Translations under genes and position numbers: made by a program
Assembly: GCA_024400455.1 (NCBI GenBank)
Contig: JAKSMU010000003.1
Coordinates: 62,001-126,000 of the forward strand
Length of the DNA stretch: 64,000 bases
Source: Bacteroidales bacterium
Lineage (GTDB): Bacteria; Bacteroidota; Bacteroidia; Bacteroidales; F082
Direction of reading: 5' to 3'
Shown here: positions 55,974-64,000 of the stretch, piece after piece
How the letters are laid out: the number at the start of each line of letters is the position of its first letter
Position numbering within the stretch: the first letter of the stretch is position 1
The notes under the pieces: generated by a model
The model's database searches: none
Told to the model about the DNA's origin: nothing
Seen by the model: the letters and a program-made list of their open reading frames with translations, nothing else

Positions 55974-57289
55974 ATGAAAAGAATTCAAAACATATTGCTG
56001 CTTGCGTTACTTGCCATCATTGGGAATGCCTTTGGTCAGGAGAGAGATTTGGAAAAAGACCTTCTCGTTGGCAAAGTAAAGACTTATGAATTATTTAGTT
56101 ATGACTTTGACATTAGCGATTCCATCAATCACGACGATTTCATGAATCGGTTTTATCAATGTGGATTTGATGTGGACAAGATGCTCCGTTTTGCTGATAG
56201 CATTAAAGCAAAATACAACAGGAAAAGATTTCGCTATTATTATGAATACGACACTATGGGTTATCATACACGATTGGGGGATGATGACAGTGTTTTTATT
56301 GGAATGAATACGATGCCCAAGGAAGAGTCTTGAAACGGTTTAGAGAAGAAAATCATGTTTCCAAAGAAATTGCTTCGAATAAATACGATGACAACGGTCT
56401 TCCTTTGGAAGAAAGGTGGGAAAATGATTTAACCCGATATGTTTACAATTCCGATGGCAAATTGCTGGAACGCAAAGAATTTAAAGGTGATTCTATTGTC
56501 GGCCATTGGAAGGCGAGATACGATAGTAATGATGTGTTGCGTAAGTCCAATGGTTTTATATCCGCTTTGGGATATCATGAAGTTTTTTTATCACGTTTCG
56601 ATTCGAGAGGAAACATTACTTTTGACATAACAGATCATGATGACGGAAGAAAGGTCAAAATGAGAAAAAGATATAAGTATGATAAGAATGACAGCATTAT
56701 AAAAGAAATAAACCATAAAACGACTTGGTACAATATTCCAATGCATGAAGATGAGTTTTGGGAGGAGACGGACTCGATAGGAAATGTCACAAACTATTCC
56801 AATTACAAACTATCCTATTCAAAGAAAAAAGAAAAATTCAAATCTGTAAAAAGGATCATTCGCAATACGCAAGGATATGCTTTTAAAACTGAAATACTAT
56901 GTGATGGTGTGTCAGACATGCGTTTAATTATTAATGAATATGATAGCGTAGGTCAAACAATCAAATGCGAGAATTTGAGTATAACAAAATCTGACACCAT
57001 TTGCGAATCAATTGTTGAATATAAGTATGATGAATTGGGCAGGTTGATAGAAAGAACAGCAAGAGGCGATACTTTCCGTACACCTGGTAAAACAGTTTGG
57101 AAATATCATAAAGACACTGAGTTTTATTCATACATAGGTAGGTATAGTGGCGAAAACTATGACTTAGTACAAGAAAGCCTGTTTTTCTTCGACGAAAAAG
57201 GCAATTGCATCGCTCATATTCAATGGATGCCGGATTCACCAAGTAGAGAATACTATTTAATGGTGTATAAGATTGGTTATTATGAATAA
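55974..57289 (+). pseudogene. Secreted YD-repeat-like protein split by a frameshift
   Basis: Frame 1 (55974-56333) has a signal peptide (KRIQNILLLALLAIIGNAFG) and runs to FRYYYEYDTMGYHTRLGDDDS. Frame 2 covers 56288-57289 and reads WNEYDAQGRVLKRFREENHV and on, through many YD/RHS-like units (KYDDNGLPLEERWEND, YNSDGKLLERKEF, YKYDELGRLIERTARGD). Adding one base in the T5 run at 56293-56297 joins them as DDSVFYWNEYD in a single ~438-residue protein. So the gene is frameshifted by a missing T, through mutation, slippage or a sequencing error. The repeats resemble RHS YD repeats without a core or toxin tip. Function unknown. Confidence 0.75.
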
Positions 57290-57354
57290 TGAAACTTTGA
57301 TTGAAATTATTCATTATGTCCCGAAACAATCATCCATCATATTCAAAAAATTCC

Positions 57355-57362
57355 TAAATTTG
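57355..57362 (+). promoter_or_regulatory. -7 box before the mutL unit
   Basis: TAAATTTG, 21 bp before the ATG at 57384. Confidence 0.65.
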
Positions 57363-57383
57363 CCAAATTAATAATTTAAAGCT

Positions 57384-57692
57384 ATGGGATTCTTCTATAG
57401 ACAACAACCAAGGAAATTCAACTACATTCCAAGATATTACGACCCGGCAAAAGAAGAATGGGAAAAGAAAAAGGCCGAAAAAGGTCTGGATGCAAACTTG
57501 AGCCACGAGGAGCAGCTGCGTATGCAGATGCGTTCGAAATGGGGCAACACGCAGGATGAGGAAACGCCGGCCGAACGCCGCAACCGCCTCATCCGCCGTA
57601 TCGTCCTCGGCGCGGTCATCGTTTTCATTTTCTATTTTGTGTTCTGTACGCCAGTCTTGACGAACATCGTCAGCGGCCTGATGGGAAAGTGA
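57384..57692 (+). CDS. Small single-TM protein upstream of mutL
   Basis: 102 residues. Cytoplasmic, charged N-terminal part (YIPRYYDPAKEEWEKKKAEK), a basic patch (AERRNRLIRR), then one membrane helix (IVLGAVIVFIFYFVFCTPVL, ~74-94) and a short tail. Such a gene often precedes mutL in Bacteroidales. It starts the transcript and ends 4 bp before mutL. Role unknown. Confidence 0.8.
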   Translation: MGFFYRQQPRKFNYIPRYYDPAKEEWEKKKAEKGLDANLSHEEQLRMQMRSKWGNTQDEETPAERRNRLIRRIVLGAVIVFIFYFVFCTPVLTNIVSGLMGK

Positions 57693-57696
57693 TAAT

Positions 57697-59517
57697 ATGT
57701 TGGACATCATTAAGTTACTTCCCGATAGCGTAGCCAATCAGATTGCGGCAGGCGAAGTGATTCAGCGTCCGGCATCGGCTGTCAAAGAGCTGATGGAGAA
57801 CGCCTTGGACGCTGGCGCAACGCAAATCGACTTGATTGTGAAAGACGCCGGCAAATCGCTGATTATGGTCATCGACAACGGCTGCGGCATGTCGGAGACC
57901 GATGCGCGATTGTGTTTCGAGCGTCACGCGACCTCGAAAATCAGCAAGGCTGAGGATTTGTTTTCCATCCGCACCATGGGCTTCCGTGGCGAGGCTTTGG
58001 CAAGCATAGCGGCCATCGCACAAGTGGAGTTGAAGACACGCCGCAAGGAAGATGAAGTCGGCACGAAAATCATCAACGAAGGTTCAATCATCAAGGAACA
58101 GACCTTGATTCCGATGTCGGTTGGCACGACTTTCACCATTAAGAACCTGTTTTTCAACGTTCCGGCAAGGCGTAACTTCTTGAAATCCACGGCGGCGGAA
58201 ATGCGCCACATCGTCGAAGAGTTTACCCGCGTGACCTTAATGAATCCTCAAATCGCCTTCACGCTCAACAGCGACGGCAAGGAAATCTACCATCTTTATG
58301 CCGGCAACCTGAAACAACGCATCATGGGCTTGTTTGGCAATAATTATGAGGAAAAGTTGCTGCCTGTCAATCAAGAGACTGAGCGTGTGCGCATCAACGG
58401 CTACATCGTCAAGGCGGAATTTGCCCGCAAGACGCGCGGCGAGCAGTATTTCTTCGTCAACAACCGTTTCATCAAGCATCCTTATCTGCATCACGCCATC
58501 GAAAACGCCTATATGGAAATGATTCCAAAGGACAGTTTTCCAGGCTATTTCCTCAATATCGAGGTTGATCCGGCCGACATCGACATCAACATTCACCCGA
58601 CCAAAACGGAAGTCAACTTCTTGGATGTCAAGCTGGTGTATGCTATTTTGCATGCGGCGGTACGCAAAGCCATCGGGCAACACAACCTTTCCCCAATGAT
58701 TGATTTCGAGGAATCGCCCAATCCCGACATCGATTTCGGCGAGGTGGTGAAATCAGGACGTTCCATCGTGCAGCCAACCATTTCCATTGACGAGAATTAT
58801 AATCCTTTCAATCAGCCTGTTAGCGGTAATTCGCGTCCATCGTTCCAAGGCAGTTCTTTCCATCCCGAAAGACCCAGCAATACGGGCGATTGGCGTTTGC
58901 TTTACGGCGATAGGGTAGACCAAACGGAAGAAAAAGCGCCGCAGGAAAACCAACCGAAGAGCCAGTATATGCAAGTGAATCAGTCGTATATACTGACTTC
59001 GGTGAAATCAGGCGTTTTGGTCATCGACCAGCATTTGGCACACATGCGCATCCTGTTTGAGAAATTCCAGAAACAATTAGAAAACAGCGGCGGAATTTCG
59101 CAACAGGAACTGTTTCCGCAGCCCATTAGCCTGAACTTAAACGACGCTTCGTTGTTAAAGGAACTGATGCCCGATTTGGAAAACCTAGGATTCCGTTTGG
59201 AACAAGCCAATCCGACGACCTTCATGATTAACGGAACGCCAGCCGATTCGTCGGGGACGGATGCCGTGACGCTTTTGGAAAAAATATTAGAGAATTATAA
59301 GATAAACCGCACTGATTTACAACTGGATAGAAAACTGAATCTGGCAAAGACCATGGCTGCGCAACTTTCCATGAAACCGCAAACGCCATTGTCGGAAATC
59401 GAGATGCAGCACCTTGTGGATCAGTTGTTTGCCTGCAATGTGGCCGAAGTGGCGCACAATGGCAAAAAAACATACTTTATGCTAACAATAGATGAACTTT
59501 TATCTCGTTTCAACTAA
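57697..59517 (+). CDS. mutL: DNA mismatch repair protein MutL
   Basis: 606 residues. N-terminal GHKL ATPase (AAGEVIQRPASAVKELMENA, DNGCGMSETD, TMGFRGEALASIA, ATSKI) and transducer domain with IHPTKTEVNF (~305). A Ser/Pro linker (~355-425) leads to the C-terminal dimer domain. The endonuclease metal motif DQHA-x2-E-x4-E appears as DQHLAHMRILFE (~444-455), where the first Glu is Met. Endonuclease activity is therefore doubtful, although some Bacteroidota show similar drift. No MutS or vsr gene nearby. It lies 4 bp after the small membrane protein gene. Confidence 0.95.
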   Translation: MLDIIKLLPDSVANQIAAGEVIQRPASAVKELMENALDAGATQIDLIVKDAGKSLIMVIDNGCGMSETDARLCFERHATSKISKAEDLFSIRTMGFRGEALASIAAIAQVELKTRRKEDEVGTKIINEGSIIKEQTLIPMSVGTTFTIKNLFFNVPARRNFLKSTAAEMRHIVEEFTRVTLMNPQIAFTLNSDGKEIYHLYAGNLKQRIMGLFGNNYEEKLLPVNQETERVRINGYIVKAEFARKTRGEQYFFVNNRFIKHPYLHHAIENAYMEMIPKDSFPGYFLNIEVDPADIDINIHPTKTEVNFLDVKLVYAILHAAVRKAIGQHNLSPMIDFEESPNPDIDFGEVVKSGRSIVQPTISIDENYNPFNQPVSGNSRPSFQGSSFHPERPSNTGDWRLLYGDRVDQTEEKAPQENQPKSQYMQVNQSYILTSVKSGVLVIDQHLAHMRILFEKFQKQLENSGGISQQELFPQPISLNLNDASLLKELMPDLENLGFRLEQANPTTFMINGTPADSSGTDAVTLLEKILENYKINRTDLQLDRKLNLAKTMAAQLSMKPQTPLSEIEMQHLVDQLFACNVAEVAHNGKKTYFMLTIDELLSRFN

Positions 59518-59579
59518 ATAATTTACCCCAAAAAACAGTTAAATAATTCAACAACAATTCAACAACAATTCAACAGCAA

Positions 59580-60272
59580 ATGAGTCAACAATTTAGTCCA
59601 ACGGGATTTTCCATTCTGCCAACAGTCGTTAAGAATCTATTGATTATTAACGTACTGATGTTCCTTGCGGATATAACCCTAACCCGCTTCAACATTGATT
59701 TGAACAGCATTCTGGGACTGCATTTTTTCATGGCCTCCGATTTCAAGCCTTACCAAATCATCACTTACATGTTCATGCACGGCAACTTTGAACACTTGTT
59801 TTTCAACATGTTCGCCTTGTGGATGTTCGGTAACACGCTCGAAAACATGTGGGGGTCGCAGCGATTCCTGCTTTTTTACATGATATGTGGCATTGGCGCG
59901 GGTCTGTGTCAGGAATTGGTGCAATATATTCAGTATGCCAGTCAGTTAGCTAATTACGACAGCGTCAATTTAGGCGGCGGCAACATCATCCCTATGGCGC
60001 AATACCTCAATTTGATGACCACGGTCGGTGCTTCGGGAGCCATTTACGGATTGCTTTTGGCGTTTGGAATGATGTTTCCAAACTCCATGATTTACCTTTA
60101 TTTCTTCATTCCGCTGAAAGCCAAATGGTTTGTGATTGGCTATGCCATCATTGAATTGGCTAGCGGTTTCTTTGGCGGTGGCAACATCGCTCACTTTGCG
60201 CATTTGGGCGGCATGTTGTTCGGCCTGATTTTGATTCTCCATTGGAAAAAGAAAGGAAACCTCTACTCATGA
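59580..60272 (+). CDS. Rhomboid intramembrane serine protease 1
   Basis: 230 residues with six or so membrane helices. The active site pair is Ser in TVGASGAIYGLL (~151) and His in HFAHLGGMLFG (~206). The helix 1-2 loop bears the HGNFEHLFFNMFALWMFG motif. It cleaves membrane proteins within the bilayer; substrates are unknown. It overlaps the next rhomboid gene by four bases (ATGA). Confidence 0.92.
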   Translation: MSQQFSPTGFSILPTVVKNLLIINVLMFLADITLTRFNIDLNSILGLHFFMASDFKPYQIITYMFMHGNFEHLFFNMFALWMFGNTLENMWGSQRFLLFYMICGIGAGLCQELVQYIQYASQLANYDSVNLGGGNIIPMAQYLNLMTTVGASGAIYGLLLAFGMMFPNSMIYLYFFIPLKAKWFVIGYAIIELASGFFGGGNIAHFAHLGGMLFGLILILHWKKKGNLYS

Positions 60273-61183
60273 ATCCGATGTTTGGCAATAGGGGATATGG
60301 CTACAACCGTCCGAATTTCGGCGACACGATGAAGGCGTTTTTTGCGCAGAAATCGGCATTGAATTATTTGCTGATTGCTAATGTCGGCATTTGGATTATG
60401 GTGGCTATGGTGAATGTGGTGGCTTGGCTCTTTAAGTCGGATAGCATGAACCTGATAGTGCGTTTCATGACATTGCCTTCAAGTCTGCAAGTCTTGGCTA
60501 CAAAACCTTGGACCGCAATCACATACATGTTTCTGCACGAGCGTTTCTGGCACTTGTTTTTCAACGTGTGGATGCTCTATTTCGGCGGCATGATTTTCGT
60601 GCGCTTCCTTTCCGATAAAAAACTGATTTGGACCTACATCATCGGCGGGTTGTTCGGAGCACTGATTTTCGTGCTGGCCTACAACATTTTCCCCGTCTTT
60701 GAGGATGTCAAGCAAAACGCATTCGTGATGGGAGCCTCTGCTTCAGTGTTGGCCATATTGGTTGCCGCCGCATCCTATAAACCAGACTACGAATTAAATC
60801 TTTTGCTTTTCGGAAGACTGAAATTCAAATGGTTAGCCATTATTTTTGTCGTCATCGACCTGCTCAGCATCAGTGCTGAAAATCCAGGCGGACACATTGC
60901 ACATTTGGGCGGTGCCTTGTATGGTTTCCTTTATGGCTTCCTGATGCGCAAGGATTTCGATTTTGGCAAGATTTTCCGCTTCCCGAAACGCAGCGGAATG
61001 AAATATACACGTTATAAAACCGTAAAAGAAGAACCACAGCGTCCTGTTCCCGATGAGCAATACAATCAGCAACAAGCTGAAAAAGAACACGATGTGGACG
61101 CCATTTTGGACAAAATTGCCAAAAACGGCTATGCCAGTCTGACGCAGGAAGAGAAAGAATTTTTATTTAAAAGCAGTCGTTAA
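60269..61183 (+). CDS. Rhomboid intramembrane serine protease 2
   Basis: 304 residues from ATG 60269, which overlaps the previous stop as ATGA; an in-frame ATG at 60242 would overlap by 31 bases. Motifs: ERFWHLFFNVWMLYFGG, active Ser in MGASASVLAI (~155) and His in GGHIAHLGGALYG (~210). An extra ~80-residue polar C-terminal tail (DEQYNQQQAEKEHDVDAILD) ends in a helix-forming segment (LTQEEKEFLFKSS) typical of Bacteroidota rhomboids. Two rhomboids in tandem suggest a functional pair. Confidence 0.92.
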   Translation: MNPMFGNRGYGYNRPNFGDTMKAFFAQKSALNYLLIANVGIWIMVAMVNVVAWLFKSDSMNLIVRFMTLPSSLQVLATKPWTAITYMFLHERFWHLFFNVWMLYFGGMIFVRFLSDKKLIWTYIIGGLFGALIFVLAYNIFPVFEDVKQNAFVMGASASVLAILVAAASYKPDYELNLLLFGRLKFKWLAIIFVVIDLLSISAENPGGHIAHLGGALYGFLYGFLMRKDFDFGKIFRFPKRSGMKYTRYKTVKEEPQRPVPDEQYNQQQAEKEHDVDAILDKIAKNGYASLTQEEKEFLFKSSR

Positions 61184-61194
61184 AAACAAGATAT

Positions 61195-62316
61195 ATGAAT
61201 AATGAAAACAAGAAAGGCAAAATAAAGAGAAGCTTCTTCGGCAGTCTGATAGTTGGCGGATTTGGCCTTTTGGCGCTTATCGGACTCTTTGCCATGGCAC
61301 TGAGCGTGTTGAATCCCTATATCGACCCGCAACGTTTCGTCTGGACATCGTTTTTTGGTCTGGCATTTTGGGAAATTTTCATCTTCAACATGCTGATTTT
61401 CTTCGTCTTGCTCATATTGCGTTCTCGTTCCGCATGGATTGCTGTTTTGGCACTTATCGTTTCGATTCCGGGATTTTCCAAATCATTTTCCTTCGGAAAG
61501 AAACTGACCGATGAAGGCGATTTCCGAGTTATGACCTACAATGTACACAATTTCAAGCATGTCGATGGCAAGACTTCCAGCGAAGACTTTGCACAGGCAA
61601 TCATTGCCAAGGTCAAGGGCCAAAATCCCGATGTGCTTTGCTGTCAGGAGTTTGCATCGTTCCAAAAAGGAGTTACACGCCCTAAATGCATTGAACTTTT
61701 TGCTGAACAAGCAGGATTCCCGAATGTATATTACAATCTGAAAAGAAACTATGGCGGCAATGTGGTTTTCTCTAAGTATCCTTTAGAAAAAGTCGATGAG
61801 AAATCTGGCTTCGGCAAAGAAAACACTTACGGCATTATGGTCTCCGTCGATGGTGGTTCAAAAGGAAAGTATTATGTGGCCAACCTGCATCTTTTGTCTT
61901 ACAGCATCACCGATGATGAAATCAATGTGCTGATGGAATCGACCAAATCACAAGAGAACCTTGAGGAGATTGGCAAATCGGTATTCCGCAAGTTGAAGTA
62001 TGCTTTCGAACGCCGCAGTGCTGAGCTAAAAGAAGTATTGGAAACAATGCCAAAGGTTGACGGTCCAGTCATCATGTGTGGCGACTTCAACGACGCACCG
62101 CTTTCATTCACATACCGTCAGATGCAAAAAGCAGGTTTCAATGACAGTTTTGTGAAAGTGGGACAAGGCATCAAGCCGACTTACGGAGGCCGCCTACCTT
62201 TGTTAAGAATAGATTATATTTGGGGTAATGACGATATTACGCCCGTGAAATACAGACGCATGCGTTTCAAAGCTTCGGATCATTATCCTGTGATTTTAGA
62301 TTTTAATGTAAAATAA
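61195..62316 (+). CDS. Membrane-anchored endonuclease/exonuclease/phosphatase-family protein
   Basis: 373 residues. Two to three N-terminal membrane helices (~15-40, ~47-75, ~78-95), then an EEP domain from ~108: VMTYNVHNF, CCQEFASF, YVANLHLLS, IMCGDFNDAP (~295) and ASDHYPVILDF (~361). The metal- and phosphate-binding residues (Asn, Glu, Asp, His) are all in place. It likely acts outside the inner membrane on phosphodiester or phospholipid substrates. It follows rhomboid 2 by 11 bp and precedes glmM by 7 bp, so it is likely part of a transcript. Confidence 0.88.
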   Translation: MNNENKKGKIKRSFFGSLIVGGFGLLALIGLFAMALSVLNPYIDPQRFVWTSFFGLAFWEIFIFNMLIFFVLLILRSRSAWIAVLALIVSIPGFSKSFSFGKKLTDEGDFRVMTYNVHNFKHVDGKTSSEDFAQAIIAKVKGQNPDVLCCQEFASFQKGVTRPKCIELFAEQAGFPNVYYNLKRNYGGNVVFSKYPLEKVDEKSGFGKENTYGIMVSVDGGSKGKYYVANLHLLSYSITDDEINVLMESTKSQENLEEIGKSVFRKLKYAFERRSAELKEVLETMPKVDGPVIMCGDFNDAPLSFTYRQMQKAGFNDSFVKVGQGIKPTYGGRLPLLRIDYIWGNDDITPVKYRRMRFKASDHYPVILDFNVK

Positions 62317-62323
62317 AGAGAAT

Positions 62324-63706
62324 ATGACACTTATCAAATCAATTTCTGGTATTCGTGGAACGATAGGCGGACAGCCAGGCGACAACCTGACACCTATCGA
62401 CATGGTGAAATTCACCGCTGCTTTCGTAAAGTTCATTCAACATGGTGGCGTTGAGCGTCCGAAAGTCGTTGTCGGTCGCGATGCCCGTATGTCGGGTTTC
62501 TTCGTCAATCAAATCGTGTGCGGCACCTTGCAAGCCATGGGCGCTGATGTCTTGGACATCGGCCTGAGCACCACACCTACTACGGAAATTGCCGTTACAG
62601 GCCTAAAAGCCGATGCCGGCATCATCCTAACAGCAAGCCATAATCCAGCACAATGGAATGCACTTAAACTGTTGAACAACAAGGGCGAATTCATCTCTGC
62701 CGCCGAAGGCGCATGGCTTTTGGATGTTGCCGCTAAAGATGATTTCGACTTCGTGGAAATCGGCAAAATCGGTACTTATCAGCAAGTTGATGGTTGGATG
62801 GACAAGCATGTTGAAATGGTTTGCCAGCTGCCTTTGGTCAATAAGGACGTGATCGCCAAGGCCAATTTCAAGGTCGCTGTCGATGCCGTCAATTCGACGG
62901 GTGGCATTGCTATTCCTAAGATGTTGCGTGCTTTGGGCGTGAAGGAAGTGCTTGAACTCAACTGCGAACCGACCGGCAATTTCGCCCACACACCTGAACC
63001 TTTGGCACAGAACCTTACCGACATCTGCCGTTTCGTCAAGGAACAAGGCTGCGATTTCGGTGTCGTCGTCGACCCTGATGTCGACCGTCTCGTTTTCGTA
63101 AAGGAAGACGGCGAATTGTTTGGCGAAGAATATACTTTGGTTTCGGTTGCCGATTTCATCCTGAAACACACTCCTGGCACCACAGTCTCCAACCTTTCTT
63201 CGACACGTGCTTTGCGCGATGTGACCCACAACCACGGCTGCGAATACTATGCAGCGGCAGTGGGAGAGGTGAACGTGGTTGAGAAAATGAAGGAAGTCGG
63301 TGCCGTCATCGGTGGCGAAGGCAACGGCGGCGTCATCTATCCCGAAATTCACTATGGCCGCGATGCCCTTGTCGGCACGGCATTGTTCCTCACGCAGTTA
63401 GCTGAAAAGAAAGTGAAATGTTCCGAACTGAAAGAAACTTATCCTGTCTATGTGATGTCGAAGAACAAGATTCAGCTCACCCCAACAACCGATGTTGACG
63501 GCATCCTTGCCAAGTTCGCTGAGAAATACAAGAACGAAAAAGTCACCACCATCGATGGCGTAAAGATTGACTTCGAAGAAGGTTGGGTTCATCTCCGTAA
63601 ATCGAACACAGAACCTATCATCCGCATCTATTCCGAAGGCAAGACCGAAGCTGAGGCCGAGCGTTTCGCCAACATGATTCTGGAAGAGGCAAAGAAGATG
63701 GTGTGA
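62324..63706 (+). CDS. glmM: Phosphoglucosamine mutase
   Basis: 460 residues. It interconverts glucosamine-6-phosphate and glucosamine-1-phosphate on the way to UDP-GlcNAc for peptidoglycan and LPS. Motifs: ISGIRGTIGGQPG at the N-terminus, active phospho-Ser in LTASHNPAQWN (~104), metal loop DPDVDRLVF (~249), sugar loop GGEGNGGV (~328) and phosphate loop KSNTEPIIRIYSEG (~427). The GEGNGG/TEP combination is in line with GlmM/phosphomannomutase family members of Bacteroidota, so a phosphomannomutase is a second possibility. Confidence 0.88.
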   Translation: MTLIKSISGIRGTIGGQPGDNLTPIDMVKFTAAFVKFIQHGGVERPKVVVGRDARMSGFFVNQIVCGTLQAMGADVLDIGLSTTPTTEIAVTGLKADAGIILTASHNPAQWNALKLLNNKGEFISAAEGAWLLDVAAKDDFDFVEIGKIGTYQQVDGWMDKHVEMVCQLPLVNKDVIAKANFKVAVDAVNSTGGIAIPKMLRALGVKEVLELNCEPTGNFAHTPEPLAQNLTDICRFVKEQGCDFGVVVDPDVDRLVFVKEDGELFGEEYTLVSVADFILKHTPGTTVSNLSSTRALRDVTHNHGCEYYAAAVGEVNVVEKMKEVGAVIGGEGNGGVIYPEIHYGRDALVGTALFLTQLAEKKVKCSELKETYPVYVMSKNKIQLTPTTDVDGILAKFAEKYKNEKVTTIDGVKIDFEEGWVHLRKSNTEPIIRIYSEGKTEAEAERFANMILEEAKKMV

Positions 63707-63753
63707 TTATTTTAAGTTACGGATAAAACCAATTACTCACAAATTCGACAATC

Positions 63754-63788
63754 AAAAAGAGCAGCAAGTTTCACTTGCTGCTCTTTTT
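63754..63788. terminator. Bidirectional terminator after glmM
   Basis: AAAAAGAGCAGCAAG(T) and (A)CTTGCTGCTCTTTTT perfect stem, 3-base loop. Between convergent genes. Confidence 0.92.
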
Positions 63789-63813
63789 CGTTTACAATAT
63801 GTAAAGCAATCGT

Positions 63814-64000
63814 TTACACCGTTGTCTCTTCAATCACCTTTGTTCCCATCGGGATGACGTTGATGACGATTTCCTGTTTTTCATCGTCAAGGTCGATGGA
63901 GATGACCTCACCGATGTGCATGTCAGATGTGATGATCTTTTCGGCCAGTTCGTCTTCGACATATTGCTGGATGGCACGCTTCAGCGGACGGGCGCCATAC
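63814..64000 (-). CDS. clpC: ClpC-type Clp ATPase, C-terminus only
   Basis: The stop codon is at 63814-63816; the frame continues past the right edge. The 61 visible residues start YGARPLKRAIQQYVEDELAE and continue to VIEETTV. The GARPLKRAIQ helix and the D2-small domain are typical of Clp/Hsp100 unfoldases. Bacteroidota ClpC has this type of short C-terminal end; ClpB is less likely given the length and sequence. Confidence 0.8.
   Translation of the reverse strand, partial: YGARPLKRAIQQYVEDELAEKIITSDMHIGEVISIDLDDEKQEIVINVIPMGTKVIEETTV

Overview
The window reads as one stretch of a Bacteroidales (Bacteroidota) chromosome, probably from a gut- or rumen-type lineage. The evidence is a gingipain-like C25 peptidase carrying a type IX secretion (T9SS) sorting tail, an Oar-type TonB-dependent receptor, a DUF349 protein, a PNGase F-type glycosidase, GH95 and GH2 glycosidases, and Bacteroidota promoters with a -7 box TAnnTTTG upstream of most genes. 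The genes are mostly housekeeping and glycan-related. They are interrupted by two accessory patches of RHS fragments. No insertion sequence, integrase, phage gene or CRISPR array was seen.

Layout. 1-3750: accessory patch 1, with small secreted proteins, one RHS tip carrying a papain/C39-like peptidase domain with a secreted partner, and a second truncated RHS start preceded by a copy of the same hairpin-plus-leader. 3826-6559: folA, thyA and a NupG-like nucleoside transporter (minus strand). 6611-11604: bifunctional-nuclease-domain protein, membrane pyrophosphatase, long-chain acyl-CoA synthetase. 11674-18724: T9SS C25 peptidase, ArsP_2/manganese-type metal exporter, GH95 fucosidase. 18797-21619: ABC-F ATPase, ion channel, tRNA-Ser(GCT) and tRNA-Pro(TGG). 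21989-26595: DUF349 protein, TPM-domain protein, an unusually short chorismate synthase. 26600-37680: a possible small RNA or small-protein gene, Oar-like receptor, small lipoprotein, PNGase F-like enzyme, topoisomerase III, M23 peptidase, retropepsin-like lipoprotein with PDZ.

37681-48014 is accessory patch 2. It has a 41-bp degenerate tandem repeat, a 16-unit 8-bp tandem repeat, a DUF6261-like gene, then four RHS tip cassettes in a row, each followed by a different putative immunity gene, and finally a truncated RHS start. All lack the N-terminal part of a full RHS protein. They share nearly identical core DNA and diverge after a common GHGTGGNIGG junction. Two neighbouring cassettes encode related hydrophobic tips followed by related three-membrane-segment partners. 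This is the best candidate for an undescribed toxin/immunity family here.

48097-64000: beta-helix lipoprotein, small outer-membrane barrel, thioredoxin-sirtuin pair, smpB, multidomain GH2 beta-galactosidase, a frameshifted YD-repeat protein, a run of mutL, two rhomboid proteases, an EEP-family protein and glmM, and the C-terminus of a ClpC-type ATPase at the edge. PNGase, GH95 and GH2 would fit stepwise use of fucosylated, galactosylated N-glycans, but they are not clustered as a polysaccharide utilisation locus.
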